Of a DNA stretch of 64,000 nucleotides, positions 1 to 13,000 are shown in pieces. Under the pieces are notes generated by a model that had not been told where the DNA came from, did no database searches, and was given only the letters and a program-made list of their open reading frames with translations. The stretch is from Viscum album (Eukaryota; Streptophyta; Magnoliopsida; Santalales; Viscaceae). The position numbers were made by a program, and so were the translations under genes. Every line of letters begins with the position of its first letter. Positions within the stretch are counted from its first letter, which is position 1. The stretch is taken from assembly GCA_963277665.1 (NCBI GenBank), contig OY728159.1, positions 1,019,917,343 to 1,019,981,342 on the forward strand. The letters run 5' to 3'.

Positions 1-904
1 TTATTTACTATTCATGTTTTGTAAATCCCAGTCTAGAGTATAAAATGTTGTATAAAATATTCATAGTAATTTATCGTATAATTTTTTATTCATGTATTAT
101 TATTTATGGCCAACACCTCAGTCATCTTTCCAACTTATCAGTCCAAAATAAATATCGTTTGTGACCGCATATTCGACTCCACAAATATTACATATAAAAA
201 ATACCCTACATGACACCAGTAGATGATCTGTGGTATCTACTATCATCAAAAAGTTTTATATTCATAAATAAAATTAGTAGTTTTTAACTATTTCTCATTA
301 TATTTTTTTAATAATATTTCTTTTCTATAACATCAACTAAACAGTTCATCAAAACTGGTAACTGCTATAACTAGTTATGGCTAAATCATGTCATACAGTT
401 CCATTTCTTGACCACACAATTGTTTCTAGATAATTATTTCCTAACCACTTTTTAATATATTTGTTTTTTCCACTTGAAGTTGTTATTATAATTGAAATTA
501 TTTAAAATTGTTTTATGATAAATATAACAAACACCATTTTTAATTTTTTCTGAAAATTACCTACCAAAGTACATAACTATAGTGAAAAGTGTTCCAAAAA
601 GAGACAAATTGTTTTTAAGGGCATTTTAAATATTTGTTAAACCAAATAGATTCCTCACATTATAATAATAATTGTTTTATTCTAATTTTTTATAGTTTTA
701 TAAAAGTGATGTAAAAAATATGCTTGATCTGATGTTTTTAAACATAGTTATTAATTCTTGTAAAGGTAACTTAGTAATATAAGATGATTATAAATGGTGA
801 GATATGGGGTTTTTGGTTATGTTCACTATAGTATATTGTAACTAAAAAGTAAAATATACATAACAACCCTTAAATACTCCCAATCATCTAAAAATTTATA
901 AAAT
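1..904. other. AT-rich DNA without recognisable feature
   Basis: Strongly AT-rich, with frequent stops in all frames and no motif, repeat or gene that I recognise. It runs directly into the tandem duplication that starts near 905. Confidence 0.6.
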
Positions 905-2112
905 TCACTATATAAGTTTTAATGTTCTACGACCAATGCATATGGAATCATTAAAATTACTATTATGTGAATATAAAAATCCTTAATGAACTATCATTTA
1001 ATACCTTATTCAAAATTAATCGTTAAAATTATTTTCCACTATTAGCATACTTATCTCTGATTTAAAATAATAAAACAAATTTTTCATGTCCTTTTTTATA
1101 AAACAGACTTCTCATTCCATCAAACATAAAAATGAATTATCTGATGATTATTTAAATTAAATAATCGTTTGATTATCATCATTCTATTTTTAGTCAAATT
1201 ATGGAAAAATATTTTTATTTCAGATCTAATATCACCCAGGATACACAAATTATACTAATTCTGCTTTCCCCAAGTTGTTGCAACATCAAGACTAATAGAA
1301 ATTATTAAGTTGAATACCTTAACTACACGATTGCATGAGATCCATTATATAATATTAAAATAAATTATTTTATAATATAATTTTACTCTTCATTTTTGAA
1401 AATATATTTTGATGTGCTATCTATTTTTTAGTTATTAGCTTCATTTATGAATTTTTATTTTCAAACACTCGATGAATCATATTTTCAAGTAAATTTATTT
1501 TATTAATATTAGTTGATATAAAATACACTATATAAGTATGAAAGTTTTTTAGCCCATGAATTTGAATTATTTTAGATTACTGTTAGGTGGAGATAAACAT
1601 TCTAAGAAACTATCATTGAATACCTTATGCCAACTTAATATTTAAATGGATTTTTCATTATTGGCATACTTATGTTTGATTTAAAATAAAAAAATGGTTT
1701 TTTATAACTATTTTTTATCAAATATATTTCTCATTCCATCAAAAATAAAAATGAATTATATCTTGGTGATTTATAGAAAATTATCTTTTTATTATCATTA
1801 TTCTATTTTTGTTAGTAAATTATAGAACAATGTTTTCATTTCAGATTTATATCAACCTAGATACACAAATTATACTTGGAGTTTATTTCCCTAAGTTTCC
1901 AAAACATCAAGACTAAAATAAATTATTAATCTAAATACCTTAATGGCATGAGAACATCTGATCTATTATATAATATTGAGAGAAATTATTTTCCAAAAAA
2001 ATTTACAATTTATTTTTTAAAATATATTTTAATGTATTGATTATTTTTAGTTATTTTCTACATTTATGAATTTATATTTTCAAACACACGATGAATTATA
2101 TGTGTAAGTAAA
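905..2112. repeat. Two-copy tandem duplication, about 620 bp per unit
   Basis: Two consecutive copies can be aligned by eye along their whole length: about 905-1524 and 1525-2112. Both open with cactatataag and share, in the same order, landmarks such as ctcattccatca, gatacacaaattatac, the hexanucleotide run catcaagacta, and a terminal caaacac-cgatgaat block. Differences are mainly point changes and small indels, so the duplication is not recent. No coding potential is visible in either copy. The parent sequence is not identified; it could be part of a degraded LTR or a local satellite seed. Confidence 0.8.
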
Positions 2113-5040
2113 TGTATTCCATTCAAATTAGTGGCTGATGTTTTTATTTTTTTATTTAGAGGTTTGGATTGAATGATTGAAATATACCTTGGGTTGTAAC
2201 TTTGGATGTTGCATTTGGTTATCTTTTGTTACATATTGAAATCATTTTTTTTGTTTCTATTTTACCAAGAAGATGCTGAATGTTTTTTTTAATAATTTTA
2301 AAAAACTATTGTGGATAGTCTAGCTGTATATCAATGTGGAAATTCATATGTAAATGTGTTTTATATGAAAATAAAGGCCCTTTTATTGAAAACACATGAT
2401 TTTATTTAGTTATGGTATGATGCAATTGCAATATTAGTGTTATTTAAAAATATTAATTATATTTTGAGAAATATCTATGTCTTTTTGGCTGCAAACCCTT
2501 TTGAGCATATGAAAATTGCTCACAGACATAGCATATTTTTTGAAACAGTGTAGCTTATTGACATTATTTATTTGAATCTTTCCAATAATGTTTTTGTGTT
2601 ATGAATTTGTTCTCAAATGGTACGTATTATAATTTTCATCCAAGTTAGGGACTTCTATTGGCAAGTAAGTGAGGGAATTTTACAACACCAAATTATCAAT
2701 GCTTGGTGTGGGAGACCTTTTGGAGATAAATGAAATTTGGCATGTTTTGATGGACCATCTATGGTCTTGTATGACCTTTTCATTATCTCTATTTTTTATT
2801 TCTTTATTTTTGTCTTGTATTTCTTTATCCTTTATCTTTTTATACTAGTTTCATTATATATGGCTACTAAGTTCTTCTAGTATCTCAATGGTTGTGTGAT
2901 CAATTTTAAGTTTATCCTAAATTTAATTTGACTTTCTATAGAATTATTTACAGTGCTTGTGGGTTTTATCCCATCATATATAGGTCCTATGAAAACATTA
3001 TCCCTCATAAATTTATTCATAACACTCAATATCTTTGTAGAGGTTTTTTGGGTGGTGACCTTTTATGCTAACAATGGAATTGGGAAGTATGGAAATATAT
3101 AATGAATAAGTAATTTATATGTATTTATCAATCCATAATAACATCATATCATTAAATGTGTATTGTATTAAAGATTCACATGGAACTTTTAAGTTGCACC
3201 AAAGGCATATAGGATTGATTCCATGCATTGATTCTATAGAGAAACCTAAATATCCATTGATACTATCCATGAATTGTGGCTTTAAGTGGACATCTATACC
3301 CATATTCAAAGGAAGAGATGAGAAAAAACATGCATAAATGTCCCAGATTGTAACTATAAGTCATCAAAATTCATTTTGACTATATCAATAAAATTTATGA
3401 ATATTTATAGATCCATATTTTTTATATTCATGAATATAAATATAAATTTTATTTCATCTTAGATTTTCTCACTATTTAGAGTGCCTTAAATTTATATTTA
3501 ATTTCCAAGTACTAATGTGGAAGAAGAGGGGGTTGGGTTTTGGATTCCTATATAAGGACCGAAGTCTAGAGAAGTACAACTAGAGATTGGTTTCTTACTG
3601 TTGTGGGGAGATAATGACATAAAAATCTAGAACTATATGGTATGGGTTGTGATGCAACATCACTAGATTTGGAAGGGGAGGTATGAGGTCACGAAGAAGA
3701 GGCCAGATGTCCTGACAACATGATAATTCTTGATGAACCTATAAATGGATAGTTTATTAGATGGATTAATCAATCTAGACAAATATTTTTCAACTAGAAA
3801 ATTGAAGTAAAAGATAACCTTGAAAAAATGTGAATTCACCTCTCTTTCTCTTAATTTATTATTTTCCCTCCTATAAAGAACCACTGGAATATCAAAATGC
3901 TCACTAGTTAAATATGATAAGAGTAATAAGAATGAATAATGTAATTATAGGGTGGATGGTAATATTTTTATATCTGTGGGCATTATTATTTGGTATAAAT
4001 ATAATGTGGAGTGTTATCTATGTAATGTGTGTAATATATCCCCACACATACATTTTATCGAGGTTTCTTAGCGTTCTAGTTAGATTGTGCACATGAATTA
4101 ACTTCTACATAGATAACAAAAATGGACTATGTGTGAAATATAGAATTTGGAATCTATTTAATTGTTTTAATTCCATTCTATATTGAATCTAAAATCTATT
4201 TATATGTTATGATCATCAACACTGATATGGAATGTGAATAAGATATTGATTTACATGAGTGGACATTAATATTCTGGTTCCAGTTGAAGGGATCATCATG
4301 GTTCATTTATTAATGTGTTTTGTGACCACTTATTATCAGTATTCTGGTCTTTTACTTGATTACAAGTCTTGTTTTAGGAATTGTAGTGGTTATGTATATA
4401 GATAATAATTATTCTACTTGAGGGTTTACATCACATGTGACTTAGGAGGGTGGTGATTTGTAACTTATAGAAACTAATAGGTAAGCTACTTTCACCTAAA
4501 ATAGTAGAAATTTGGTTTTTTTCATGTATTTAATTATTTTATGGACGTGGATTTGGATGTTTTTTTATACTTTCTGGTGTAGTCGCTTCTCTGTTCACAT
4601 TACATAAAAAATCATTAACTAGTTTTTTAGTAAATAATAGTATTTAACACTTATAAACATATTTTTATTGTAATATTTGATCAATTTGATTGATGGATTT
4701 TGTAGTTTCAGATTTTTGTAGTTATTGTGATTGATTTAGTGTAGTGTATTTAGTGCATTTTTTGGGCTAGTCACTTCATCCTGTTTATTCCCTTTCTTTG
4801 TTTTACTAATATTCCATTCAATAGTTATATTCACAACACAACATTTGTTGAATTTCTTTATAAATTAAATCTCAAAGATGTTGTTCAAATTAAGCACATA
4901 GACAGTCATATTAATATCCTCTATTATGGGGACTATTGAAAAGATGTCAATTATCTTCATAGATCATAAAATTAGAAATAATGTATTTCATTTCATGAGT
5001 CTATAAGGTTATACTATATCCATATCTTTATTCCCAAACT
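2113..5040. other. AT-rich interval without recognised gene
   Basis: Only short open frames are present, for example about 70 codons at 3119-3337 on the plus strand with an equally long frame opposite it. None shows a domain motif that I know. Around 3480-3700 the base composition is more mixed and reads like decayed transposon DNA, but I cannot assign it. Confidence 0.5.
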
Positions 5041-5480
5041 TCCTTCTATATGTAGCATTCGAAGTCGTGTCCCCCTTATCCATCTCCATGGGCTCCACAC
5101 CACCTATAATTTCCTAACATGATGGGGATTGATCCTCATTACCCTGAGAGGATTCTGGTGAGGGCTCTATCATCATATTTTTCATTATTGGCTTATAAAA
5201 GTTTCCCAAAGCCTCATCCTTTATTCCAACATCACCACATGTAGGAACCAAATTTTCATATTTGAGAAGCATCTCCTAATATTTCCTTTGATCCCTTAAC
5301 CAAGCCTCTAGATTCTTGCATTCATTCAAAACCATATGTTTTTACTCATCCTAAATTTGATCAAATTTATGATAAATCGACATATCTTCTTCCTTATAGC
5401 TATTGATATAATAGGATTGTAATTTCTTTATAATATAACAATCTATCACTTTGAGAGAATTACTAAAATATTTTCACTAT
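5041..5480 (-). pseudogene. Decayed minus-strand reading frame, unknown protein
   Basis: Read on the minus strand, this stretch keeps gene-like amino-acid composition for over 100 codons with only a few stops. A charged segment rich in Lys, Glu, Asp and Tyr includes EAWLRDQRKY. It is followed by a run with KNMMIEPSPESSQGNEDQ and then an acidic, Ser/Thr-rich end near 5050. Stops interrupt it near 5350 and 5110. I do not recognise the family. The pattern would suit a fragment of a retroelement gag or an accessory reading frame, but it could also be a gene fragment carried by a transposon. No neighbour helps to decide. Confidence 0.3.
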
Positions 5481-6095
5481 AATCTTTCTCCATAAGAATG
5501 CATTTTCATTACTTGGTCTGTATACTTATTGGTAATAAAAAAATTAAATAGTATATTGACTTTTTATATAATAAATAAAATTGTTTGACTCAACTATTCA
5601 ATTTTTACATTTAATGTTTCTATTTTATTAATAAATAGGTTTAATCATTGGGATATTCTTATTACTACTATGAGATTAGTGATGAACTGATTCCATCCAT
5701 AGGGGAAAGAAAGGGGACCATATTATATCAGTGGGAATAATCGTCTGTGCCACCTACATCTAAAATTAGGGATAAGTTTCTTCATGATTCCAATGTGATT
5801 TCAGTAGGTTACCATCATCATTATGGCCATGTCATGAATGTGTGTTTGAACATCATGTGTGGACTCTGTTTCCAGTGTGAACTATAACGGTGCACTTGAT
5901 GGGTCATAGAAACATATTTAAGATGAGTATTGATAGAGTTTCATGTCAGTTTTTTGAGTTTTAACGTGTTTGTAACATGTTTCTTTCAGATTCATGTCTT
6001 TTATTTTCATTTAAACATGTTTTTAAATTATGTATGTACATGAATTTTAAAATAACGCTTCTCTTAGATTTTTAATGAAGCTAATTTTTTAATTA

Positions 6096-6140
6096 TTATA
6101 TAATAAATATAATAAATATAATAAATATAATAAATATATT
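6096..6140. repeat. (ataataaat)n microsatellite
   Basis: Four to five head-to-tail copies of a 9-bp motif ataataaat lie just upstream of the satellite A array. Confidence 0.85.
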
Positions 6141-6239
6141 TTATATAATAAATAAAAATGTTGATAATGGCGGTCCTTTATTAGTTCTTAAGGAAGCGCT
6201 AATAAATGCCTAGTGTTTATAATCATTCATCTATTGTCG

Positions 6240-7745
6240 GTGTTTTTTCACTGAAAAGGCCCATTTTTATGGAGTTAAATGATCTTTTGTGTGGTAGTGA
6301 GAAATCAACCATGCATCAATATGATTCTTGATTTTCTCGGTATGATAGAAAATGTCATGTGGCCTTCACTTATGTATTAAAGTGAAAAATCATGTAAAAG
6401 GGGTCAAAAGTAAGTATATGAACATGGATTGGTTTGAAAACTTATCAAAAGGATCATTGAGTAATTTATGATATCTAGGAATCAATTACACATCAGTTAG
6501 ATGCTTTGATTTCTTGGTATGATCCAGAGTGGAATTTCATGGTTCGATTTTCATTAAAATGAATTATCACCCATCAGAGGGTCAAAACTGAGAAAACACA
6601 TTTGGATTTGTGTCAAAACATATGACAATACGTATTGAGTAATTTATTTTTTGGATTCAATTGTGATTCAATATGACGTTTCAAAAGCTTGGTATGATTG
6701 AAAACCTCATTTATCCCTTTCTATGTTTATTAATCTGACATATCTCTCTTTAGGGAGTCAAAACCTAGCGAAAAAGTTTTGAATGATGTGGAATTCTAGG
6801 AAAAATATCCTCAAATAATTTTTGATCTATAGTAAATAATGACGCATCAATTAGAGTTTTCATATTTCCGTGATGTCCGAAAATGGCATTCAATTATGTT
6901 TTAAGACACTAAAACATTCTTATAATAGTCAAAACCATATAAAATGACCTCATATTTATGTGAAATCATAAGAATATTTTCTTTGAATTATTTGTTACAT
7001 GCAAAAGAAGATAGAAAATTAATATTATGCATGGTGTGATAAAATGGATGAATAAATAGTTCTTAAAGAATTTTCAGTCTTTAAGAAAAATGTCTCCTTG
7101 GTGTAAAAACCAAGAAAATGAACTCTATATTTTATACAATCAAAAGACAATAAATTTTCAGTGATTTGTAAAATGCAGTGTTTGACAATGTGTCACTCCG
7201 AGTTTTCATTTGTTTAGGATGACCAAAAATAAATTTTTAAGGATTTAAAACACTAAAACATGTGTGTAACGGTCTTAATAAAAGTAAATGGCCACATATT
7301 TTTTTTAAATCATAGAAAAAGTCTCTTTGATTTTTTTTTACTTTTACGAGTGGACAGTGTGTCAATTCGACTTTTGGTGATATCCAACTAACTAAATGAA
7401 TAGTTTTTAAAGATTTGATAGTTTTTGAAAACATGTGTAAGAGAGTCAAAACCAAAAAAATGACCTTCTACTATCATGAAATAATAGGAAACCAACAATA
7501 TAATTATTTTTTGAAATATACACTATGAAGGAGCAACAGTCTGATTTTTTGTTTTCTTGGAATGATCGAGAACATTTTTTTGGTTGTTTAGAATAGTAAA
7601 ACGTGAATAGAACAGTTAAAACCATAGAAAATGAACCTGGATTTATGTGAAATCATAGGAAATGTACATTTTATTTATTGGTGATGTGTACGAGCATAAA
7701 ACAATTCAATTTTACATGTGGTGTTCTTTGACTGGTTGAATAATC
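6240..7745. repeat. Satellite A: about nine degenerate 175-bp monomers
   Basis: A diverged tandem array. Two anchors recur at 166-180 bp spacing: a gtcaaaac(c) block near 6398, 6578, 6750, 6929, 7446 and 7616, and a tggtatgat-like block near 6338, 6516 and 6690. Each monomer also carries a gtgaaatcatagga-like phrase and a gacgcatcaat-like phrase. Monomers differ strongly from each other, so the array is old. The 175-bp period is close to a nucleosome repeat and typical for plant satellites. The array runs into a unique-looking segment, and the pair recurs at 16.5-17.7 kb. Confidence 0.75.
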
Positions 7746-8290
7746 ATTTTAAAATTAATATATATATATATATATGAAACTGTTAATACATTAAAAATTG
7801 AACCAACATAGACTATTGCAGTATCTTTTGATTTAAATAATCTAGTGAGTTCTAATTTCTAGTCTTATTTTTATTATTTACTATAATAAAATTTATTTTT
7901 AATTTATTTTATTTTGAATTATTTGAGATGATGGGTGGGGGTGGTTGCACACCGAGGCTCTCCCCAGCCGCATGTATGTCCTTAAAAGTGTTGACTACAA
8001 TTTCCATTTAAGAAGATAATATATGGGGGATAATGTTGAAATAAAATCTAAAAAAACAAAAACAAAAGAAAAGCCAAGGAGGAGGGGGTAAGGGAAATAT
8101 AGCGGCAACACCGATTTTAGTGGTGAACTTAAAAAACATTTAGGCAGCGGTTAGAACCCAAACCTAGAAAGCCATCCCTTCAAGAAAAACCTAATTCCCT
8201 ATGCATTAAACCTTCCAAGTGCATGAATGTGTGTGGGGTGGCACCTCCATTCACTCCAAAATCACCGATCTAATGGTAAATTTATTGTCA
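7746..8290. repeat. Composite repeat segment, copy 1
   Basis: This segment follows satellite A. It begins with an (at)n run, then has gatgatgggtggg, a ggttgcacac block, an A-rich stretch (aaaaaacaaaaacaaaag), tttagtggtgaact, gttagaacccaaacctag and gtggcac-tccattcac. The same series of landmarks in the same order occurs at about 17260-17720 and, in part, at 8560-8802. No reading frame is conserved. It behaves as the non-satellite half of a dispersed composite repeat whose class I cannot determine. Confidence 0.75.
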
Positions 8291-8802
8291 GGCCCTTCAT
8301 ACCCCTCATACGAAGTCAATAATGCATCAATTTGATGCTTTGAGAGCTTGGTATGATTGAAAACATGATTTATCCTCTTATAAATTTATTAATATGAAAT
8401 ATCTCTCATTAGGGGTCAAAACCTAGCTAAAAGGTTTTTAATGATGTTAAAATCATAGGAAAAGCACATTTGATTTATTGGTGATGTGTATGTGAAGACA
8501 AAAAGTAAATTTGATGTGTGGTGTGCTTGGACTGGCTGAATAATCATTTTCAAATTTTAAAAATATATATATTATAAATTGTCAATATGTTGAAAATTGA
8601 ACCAACATAGACTTTTTATTAACTTTTGATTTAAGAAATCTAGTGAGTTATAATTTCTAGGTTTATCTTTCTTATTTAAGGTAAAAACATTTATTTTTAA
8701 TTTATTTGATTTTGGGTTATATGAGATGATGGGTGGGAAGGTTGCACACTAGGGATCTCCCCTGCCACACGTCTATCATTAAAAGTGTCGACCACACTTT
8801 CC
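8291..8802. repeat. Composite repeat, truncated copy 2
   Basis: It starts with one to two satellite A monomers (ttggtatgattgaaaac near 8349, ggggtcaaaaccta near 8413) and continues into the same gatgatgggtggg and gttgcacac segment as copy 1. It breaks off at the cacactttcc phrase near 8802, where gypsy-type DNA (G4) begins. The break is therefore a transposon or deletion junction. Confidence 0.7.
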
Positions 8803-9032
8803 TAGGGTCTTTACCCTAAAAATTGTGTAGCCTCACTTTGTAGTATAGTAGGCTTAGAGTCCTTTCATCAAATCATTGGGGCCCATAAAATCTCATGTCC
8901 AAGTTGGTCTTCCCTAGCCTATGTCATGCACCAAGGTCACCTGACACTGTTTCCCAACCATCCCATGAAATACTCACTGTGTGTAAATCCAAACTCTATC
9001 CTATCTCTCAACAGTCACATTTGATACCATTC
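8803..9032 (-). mobile_element. G4: 5' untranslated internal segment of a gypsy element, truncated
   Basis: On the minus strand this directly follows an LTR end and a primer-binding site: the complement of 9019-9030 reads aatggtatcaaa, a degenerate initiator-Met tRNA primer site. The next 200 bases resemble the region between PBS and gag in G2 and G3, with a ggaaacagtgt phrase near 8950. The piece stops near 8803 at the composite repeat, so gag and pol are missing. Confidence 0.65.
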
Positions 9033-10410
9033 TGTCATGAACCCCCCTCTAAGGATACCCCTCCTGGGCTGGAAATGAAGAAGGGTGATTGTGATCCTTG
9101 AGTCCCGCCTTAAATAGGCCCTGGGTTGATGATTTGCACTAAGGGTATTCAAATATCAAAATATGAGAGGGATTAACCTTTATAAAGAAACAATATCAAG
9201 ATATATAATGGATCACCCATAAAAAACTCCATGAAATATGAAAAATAAATCCAAAAATCATCCCACATGCATGCATAAAATAGAACTAGTACAAATACAA
9301 TACAACCCCAAAGTAAACTACCCAAAAGAAAGCTAGATCAATGACTCATCAATTGTATGAAATCCAAAGTTATTAATTACCATCATAGTCTACGTAATCA
9401 TCCTAAAAATCTGAATATAGTGTTTTATACGTAGGGTGAGAATACATGTATACCCAATAGGAAAACCAAAGTCTCCAGTGCACATGCGAGGGAAACATTC
9501 TAATGCTCTTGGGTGAAAAAAACATAACCAAAGAACACCTAACATGTATATTAACCATCCAAACCTTACCAAGTCATGCTCACCAAATGAAACAAGTCAA
9601 TTAATGTATTATAAGTAATGAACATCAATGATAGGTCACCTCACACCACTTTCCCACTGATTAGCCCCTCTCACACCCTAACGATATATGTCCTGGTGCT
9701 CCCACCTCTTTCAAAAATACTATATCAAACCCCACTTGCAGACACCTGGGCTACAACCACACCACATCCCACCCTCATACACCTGGGCCACAACTACAAC
9801 ACATCTTGCCCGCAGACACCTCGACCACAACCACATCACATCTGTCCCCTGGACACTTGGACCACAACCACATCACATCCCACCCACAGACACTCAGGCC
9901 ACAAACCACACATCATCCCAAAGACACCTGAGAAATTTTAACACATATCAACCCAAAGAAAATTGGGAAAGTACAAATTCATCTCGTTCCAAAGACACTT
10001 GAGAAATCACATGTCATCTCATCATGAAGACACCTGGGAAAGTACATTCACATCTCATTCTGAAGACACTTGGGAAAACACAACTCACCCATACACACTT
10101 GGTCCTAAAACCTCACCACAACCTGACCAAATAATCTTGAGCTATCTCCACCTAGAAGAGAGATCAGGGAAGAGCTGGTGGATAACTATCCATCCTCCCA
10201 GTGAGATTTTTTGGAAATTCACCCTCCCCTAAGATGATGGGGGTGTTCAGTGTTTAGTTTGGTGACCTAGAACCAACTTTTTGTACACTTATTACATGAA
10301 TATTTAATGTATTTAAATATTTAAAATAATATTATTTATTATTTATTATTCTTCAAGACTATAATATAATAATTTCCTAGAGTATTTGTCTCATTAATAA
10401 GGTTATAACA
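9033..10410 (-). mobile_element. G4: LTR of a gypsy element, minus orientation
   Basis: Read on the minus strand it starts tgttataacc at 10410 and ends in catgaca at 9033, next to the PBS-like sequence, giving an LTR of about 1.38 kb with TG...CA ends. Near 9440 it contains the tattctcaccct box that also occurs near the 3' ends of the G1, G2 and G3 LTRs. It also carries an internal minisatellite, as G1 does. No second LTR was found, so this is a truncated single LTR plus leader. The outer end at 10410 is inferred from the TG and is less certain than the PBS-side end. Confidence 0.6.
9736..10100. repeat. Minisatellite in the G4 LTR, two related subfamilies
   Basis: About five units of 36-40 bp of the type gacacctgggccacaacca ending in acatccca lie at 9736-9910. 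About four units of ~42 bp containing agacacttgggaaa and catctcat follow. Open frames over this stretch read as Thr/His/Pro repeats, which is simply the translated repeat and not a protein signal. Confidence 0.8.
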
Positions 10411-12440
10411 GCTCCCCACTGTGATGAGAATCTTGAAGTACTATGAAAGTATTCTTAAATATAGTTCTGGGTTAGATGAAATACTCTGATGGGAAACATA
10501 GTATACGGACCATCAAGTGAGATTACTCATAAGCATACGAGACTTATTCTCATGAAGTTTGCACTTGGTAATCACCAAGATGGGAGATTATGAGAATAGA
10601 ACCGCTAGTATGAATTATGAATGTTGTGTTTTCATCAGATATTCTATCTGATAGCATGCGTAATGGTCCTTAGACTTTAAGATTATCATTAATTCATGTC
10701 ATGACTTGTGAAATTTGATTTACTAACAAAAACTGTCATGCCATATGTTGGTGGGAAGTAGGAAACATTGGGTGCGTCATGAATGAAATGTTATTAATGG
10801 ATAATTCATGAAAGGATTTTTCCATTCCATTTATGTAAGTTTATATATAGGACCTTTGATTGAAATAGAATAGTCTCCCTACATTCCATGTCCATGGTGT
10901 ATCAATGAGTTTATTTCAGGTATTCAAAGAAAGACGTATCAGGTAAATAGGATGATTGAACTATCTTGAAAACAACTTGATGAGATATTGACACAAAGGT
11001 GTTGTATTACACAATGAGTGTTCATATGTGGATGTTGTCATTGTGAATTTAAGTTCTTTCTCTTGGCTTCCTTGACCCATTTATAGATAGTACTATTAGA
11101 CTTTGGGTAAGCCCACCTAATTCTAATGAGAAAGAATCCTAGAGGGTCACAAACTATGTGTTTCTTGTTGTCTCGATTAAATTATATTTGAATTTAATTA
11201 ATGAAATAAATATTATTCTTGAGACTATGGAATAATTTTATTCAAGTTAAAATTATCACATAAATTAAATTAAATATATTTATTTTATTAAACATTTAAT
11301 AAATATTTATTTACTAGTTTTTAAATAAAATATTTATTTAAGAGAATAAATTATTTATTTGTTCAGGTTTTCAATAAATGGAAGTGGTTTTTGAGTAGAA
11401 AAAGGATGATCTAGTAAGAAAATAATTATTTTCACGATGGTAAATAATTATTAAACTAGTTGTCACATGAAAAAATAATAATAATAACGTTGTTATCATT
11501 ATGTTGAATGAGATTTCATTTATGATTATATTTTGGACAAGTTGGTGCACCATGAATAATGGTTTTGTTATTTTTATTATATAGAATGTGTTTTATAAAA
11601 GGTTATTAATGTATTTAATTGTCGTTACACAATTAAATATTTTAACTGAAACCTAATGTTGTTAAATAGAAAGGTACATTTATTGTGCCATTATACTTGG
11701 TGAACCAAATTGCTGGTGGTAAGATAATTGTTTATCCAAAACAATTCCTCTCTCTCGAATAATCTTCTATACCCTATTAAGAATGAGAGACATTCTTGAT
11801 GACCAAAGAATAGGAAATCAAGAACTACTGACGCAAGACACTCACTTCTCCATGCTAGCACTTAGAGAATGAGTAGTGTCAATTAGAGGCCATTGGAGCA
11901 CATGTGGATCACCGCTAGAGGAATTCTGGTTTGGATCCTTGCAAGCACAACACCACAATCTGGAAGGGTCATTCTGGATGATCAACGTCATAAATGAAGA
12001 AAGTACCAAAGATCCAATTATTTAATTTATGCAGAAGTTATTTAAATTGATTCAAAACATGATGTGTAATATCCTCTATCGAGGATCTGACTCCCTTTTC
12101 TTATTTTTTCTTGATCGTTGATCTTAATCTATGGATATTGGAATTTATCGTCATATTGATCTTGAATTAGTATTCGATTAGGGAAAAGGAAAAGTTGGTC
12201 CCTTCCAACCGCCACAGTTCCTCTACACTCAAATCCTTTATCAAATGAGTCACATCATCATTTATAATTATTTGAATAATTCGTTGATGATTTACAATTT
12301 AATAATTTAGTTTGTAAATTCAAGATTAATCATTCTTGTAATCTGGATTTCGATATCATTTCTTCCTCATTCATTTCTCACAAATCTAACAGAAACAAAT
12401 AATTTTTGGATTAAAATTAAAAGTTATGAACTTATCAGGA
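10411..12440. mobile_element. Unassigned LTR-like region, possibly copia
   Basis: No gene is present. A TATA-like tatatatagg lies near 10850. A poly-purine and direct-repeat-poor AT-rich stretch occupies 11160-11690. The text at 11690-12230 reads like an LTR leader, with mixed composition and no frame. Possible terminus caaatctaaca near 12391 is followed by a weak primer-site-like stretch near 12428. It may be the 5' LTR belonging to the copia remnant C1 that starts near 14370, but I could not find a matching second LTR. Confidence 0.3.
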
Positions 12441-13000
12441 GGATCCAACAATTTTGTCTGGGTGACACAAAAGTACACACCATGTGTTCGTACTTTCACA
12501 TCGTATTCTATTCCAGACACCCAATGTAATCCAGATTACACACTGTGTAGTTATGTTTAGTGAATTGAGAGTAATTTGGCAGTTACTCAAGCTATGTGCA
12601 TTAATGAAACATGGTGTAGTTAATTCTTACACCGAATGTTAACCAAGATACACTAGCACACGGTCAATCGGATTACATGTTGTATGGATCACTGGACATG
12701 GTGTGTAGTCCCTTCTGGTCAAGGGCCAAACTATTTATACCATACATGGCTAAGAAAACCTGTAACTTTGTAACACATATACAACACAATGTGTGGCCCA
12801 TTAGACATGTTGTCTACTCCATGATTTCTGAAGGACACATCACATGCTGAGTCTCTAAGCATGTACTATAGATAAGATGGTGAAGTAAGTACACACCATA
12901 TATTCAGAACTACACACCATATATTCATAACTACACACCATGTACTTTACCAAATTATACAAAATTAGAACTTTAGTTTTTCTGTAATGTTCATAATTAC
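12441..13000. repeat. Region rich in acacaccatgt-type motifs
   Basis: Short near-palindromic motifs of the form acacaccatgt and its complement acatggtgtgt recur every 25-60 bp (for example at about 12474, 12536, 12610, 12699, 12892, 12911 and 12935). The same motif family occupies one section of the G2 and G3 LTRs (32.6-33.0, 46.7-47.0 and 53.9-54.3 kb). This is probably a relic of a related LTR. Confidence 0.45.

Noticed and set aside
6240..8830. Satellite A and satellite B as one family
   Set aside because: Periods are similar (175 and 179 bp), but the phrases and their order differ and I could not align the monomers.
9618..10232. Overlapping open frames of 89-107 codons rich in Thr, His and Pro
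   Set aside because: They translate the minisatellite in the G4 LTR in several frames; no frame is preferred.
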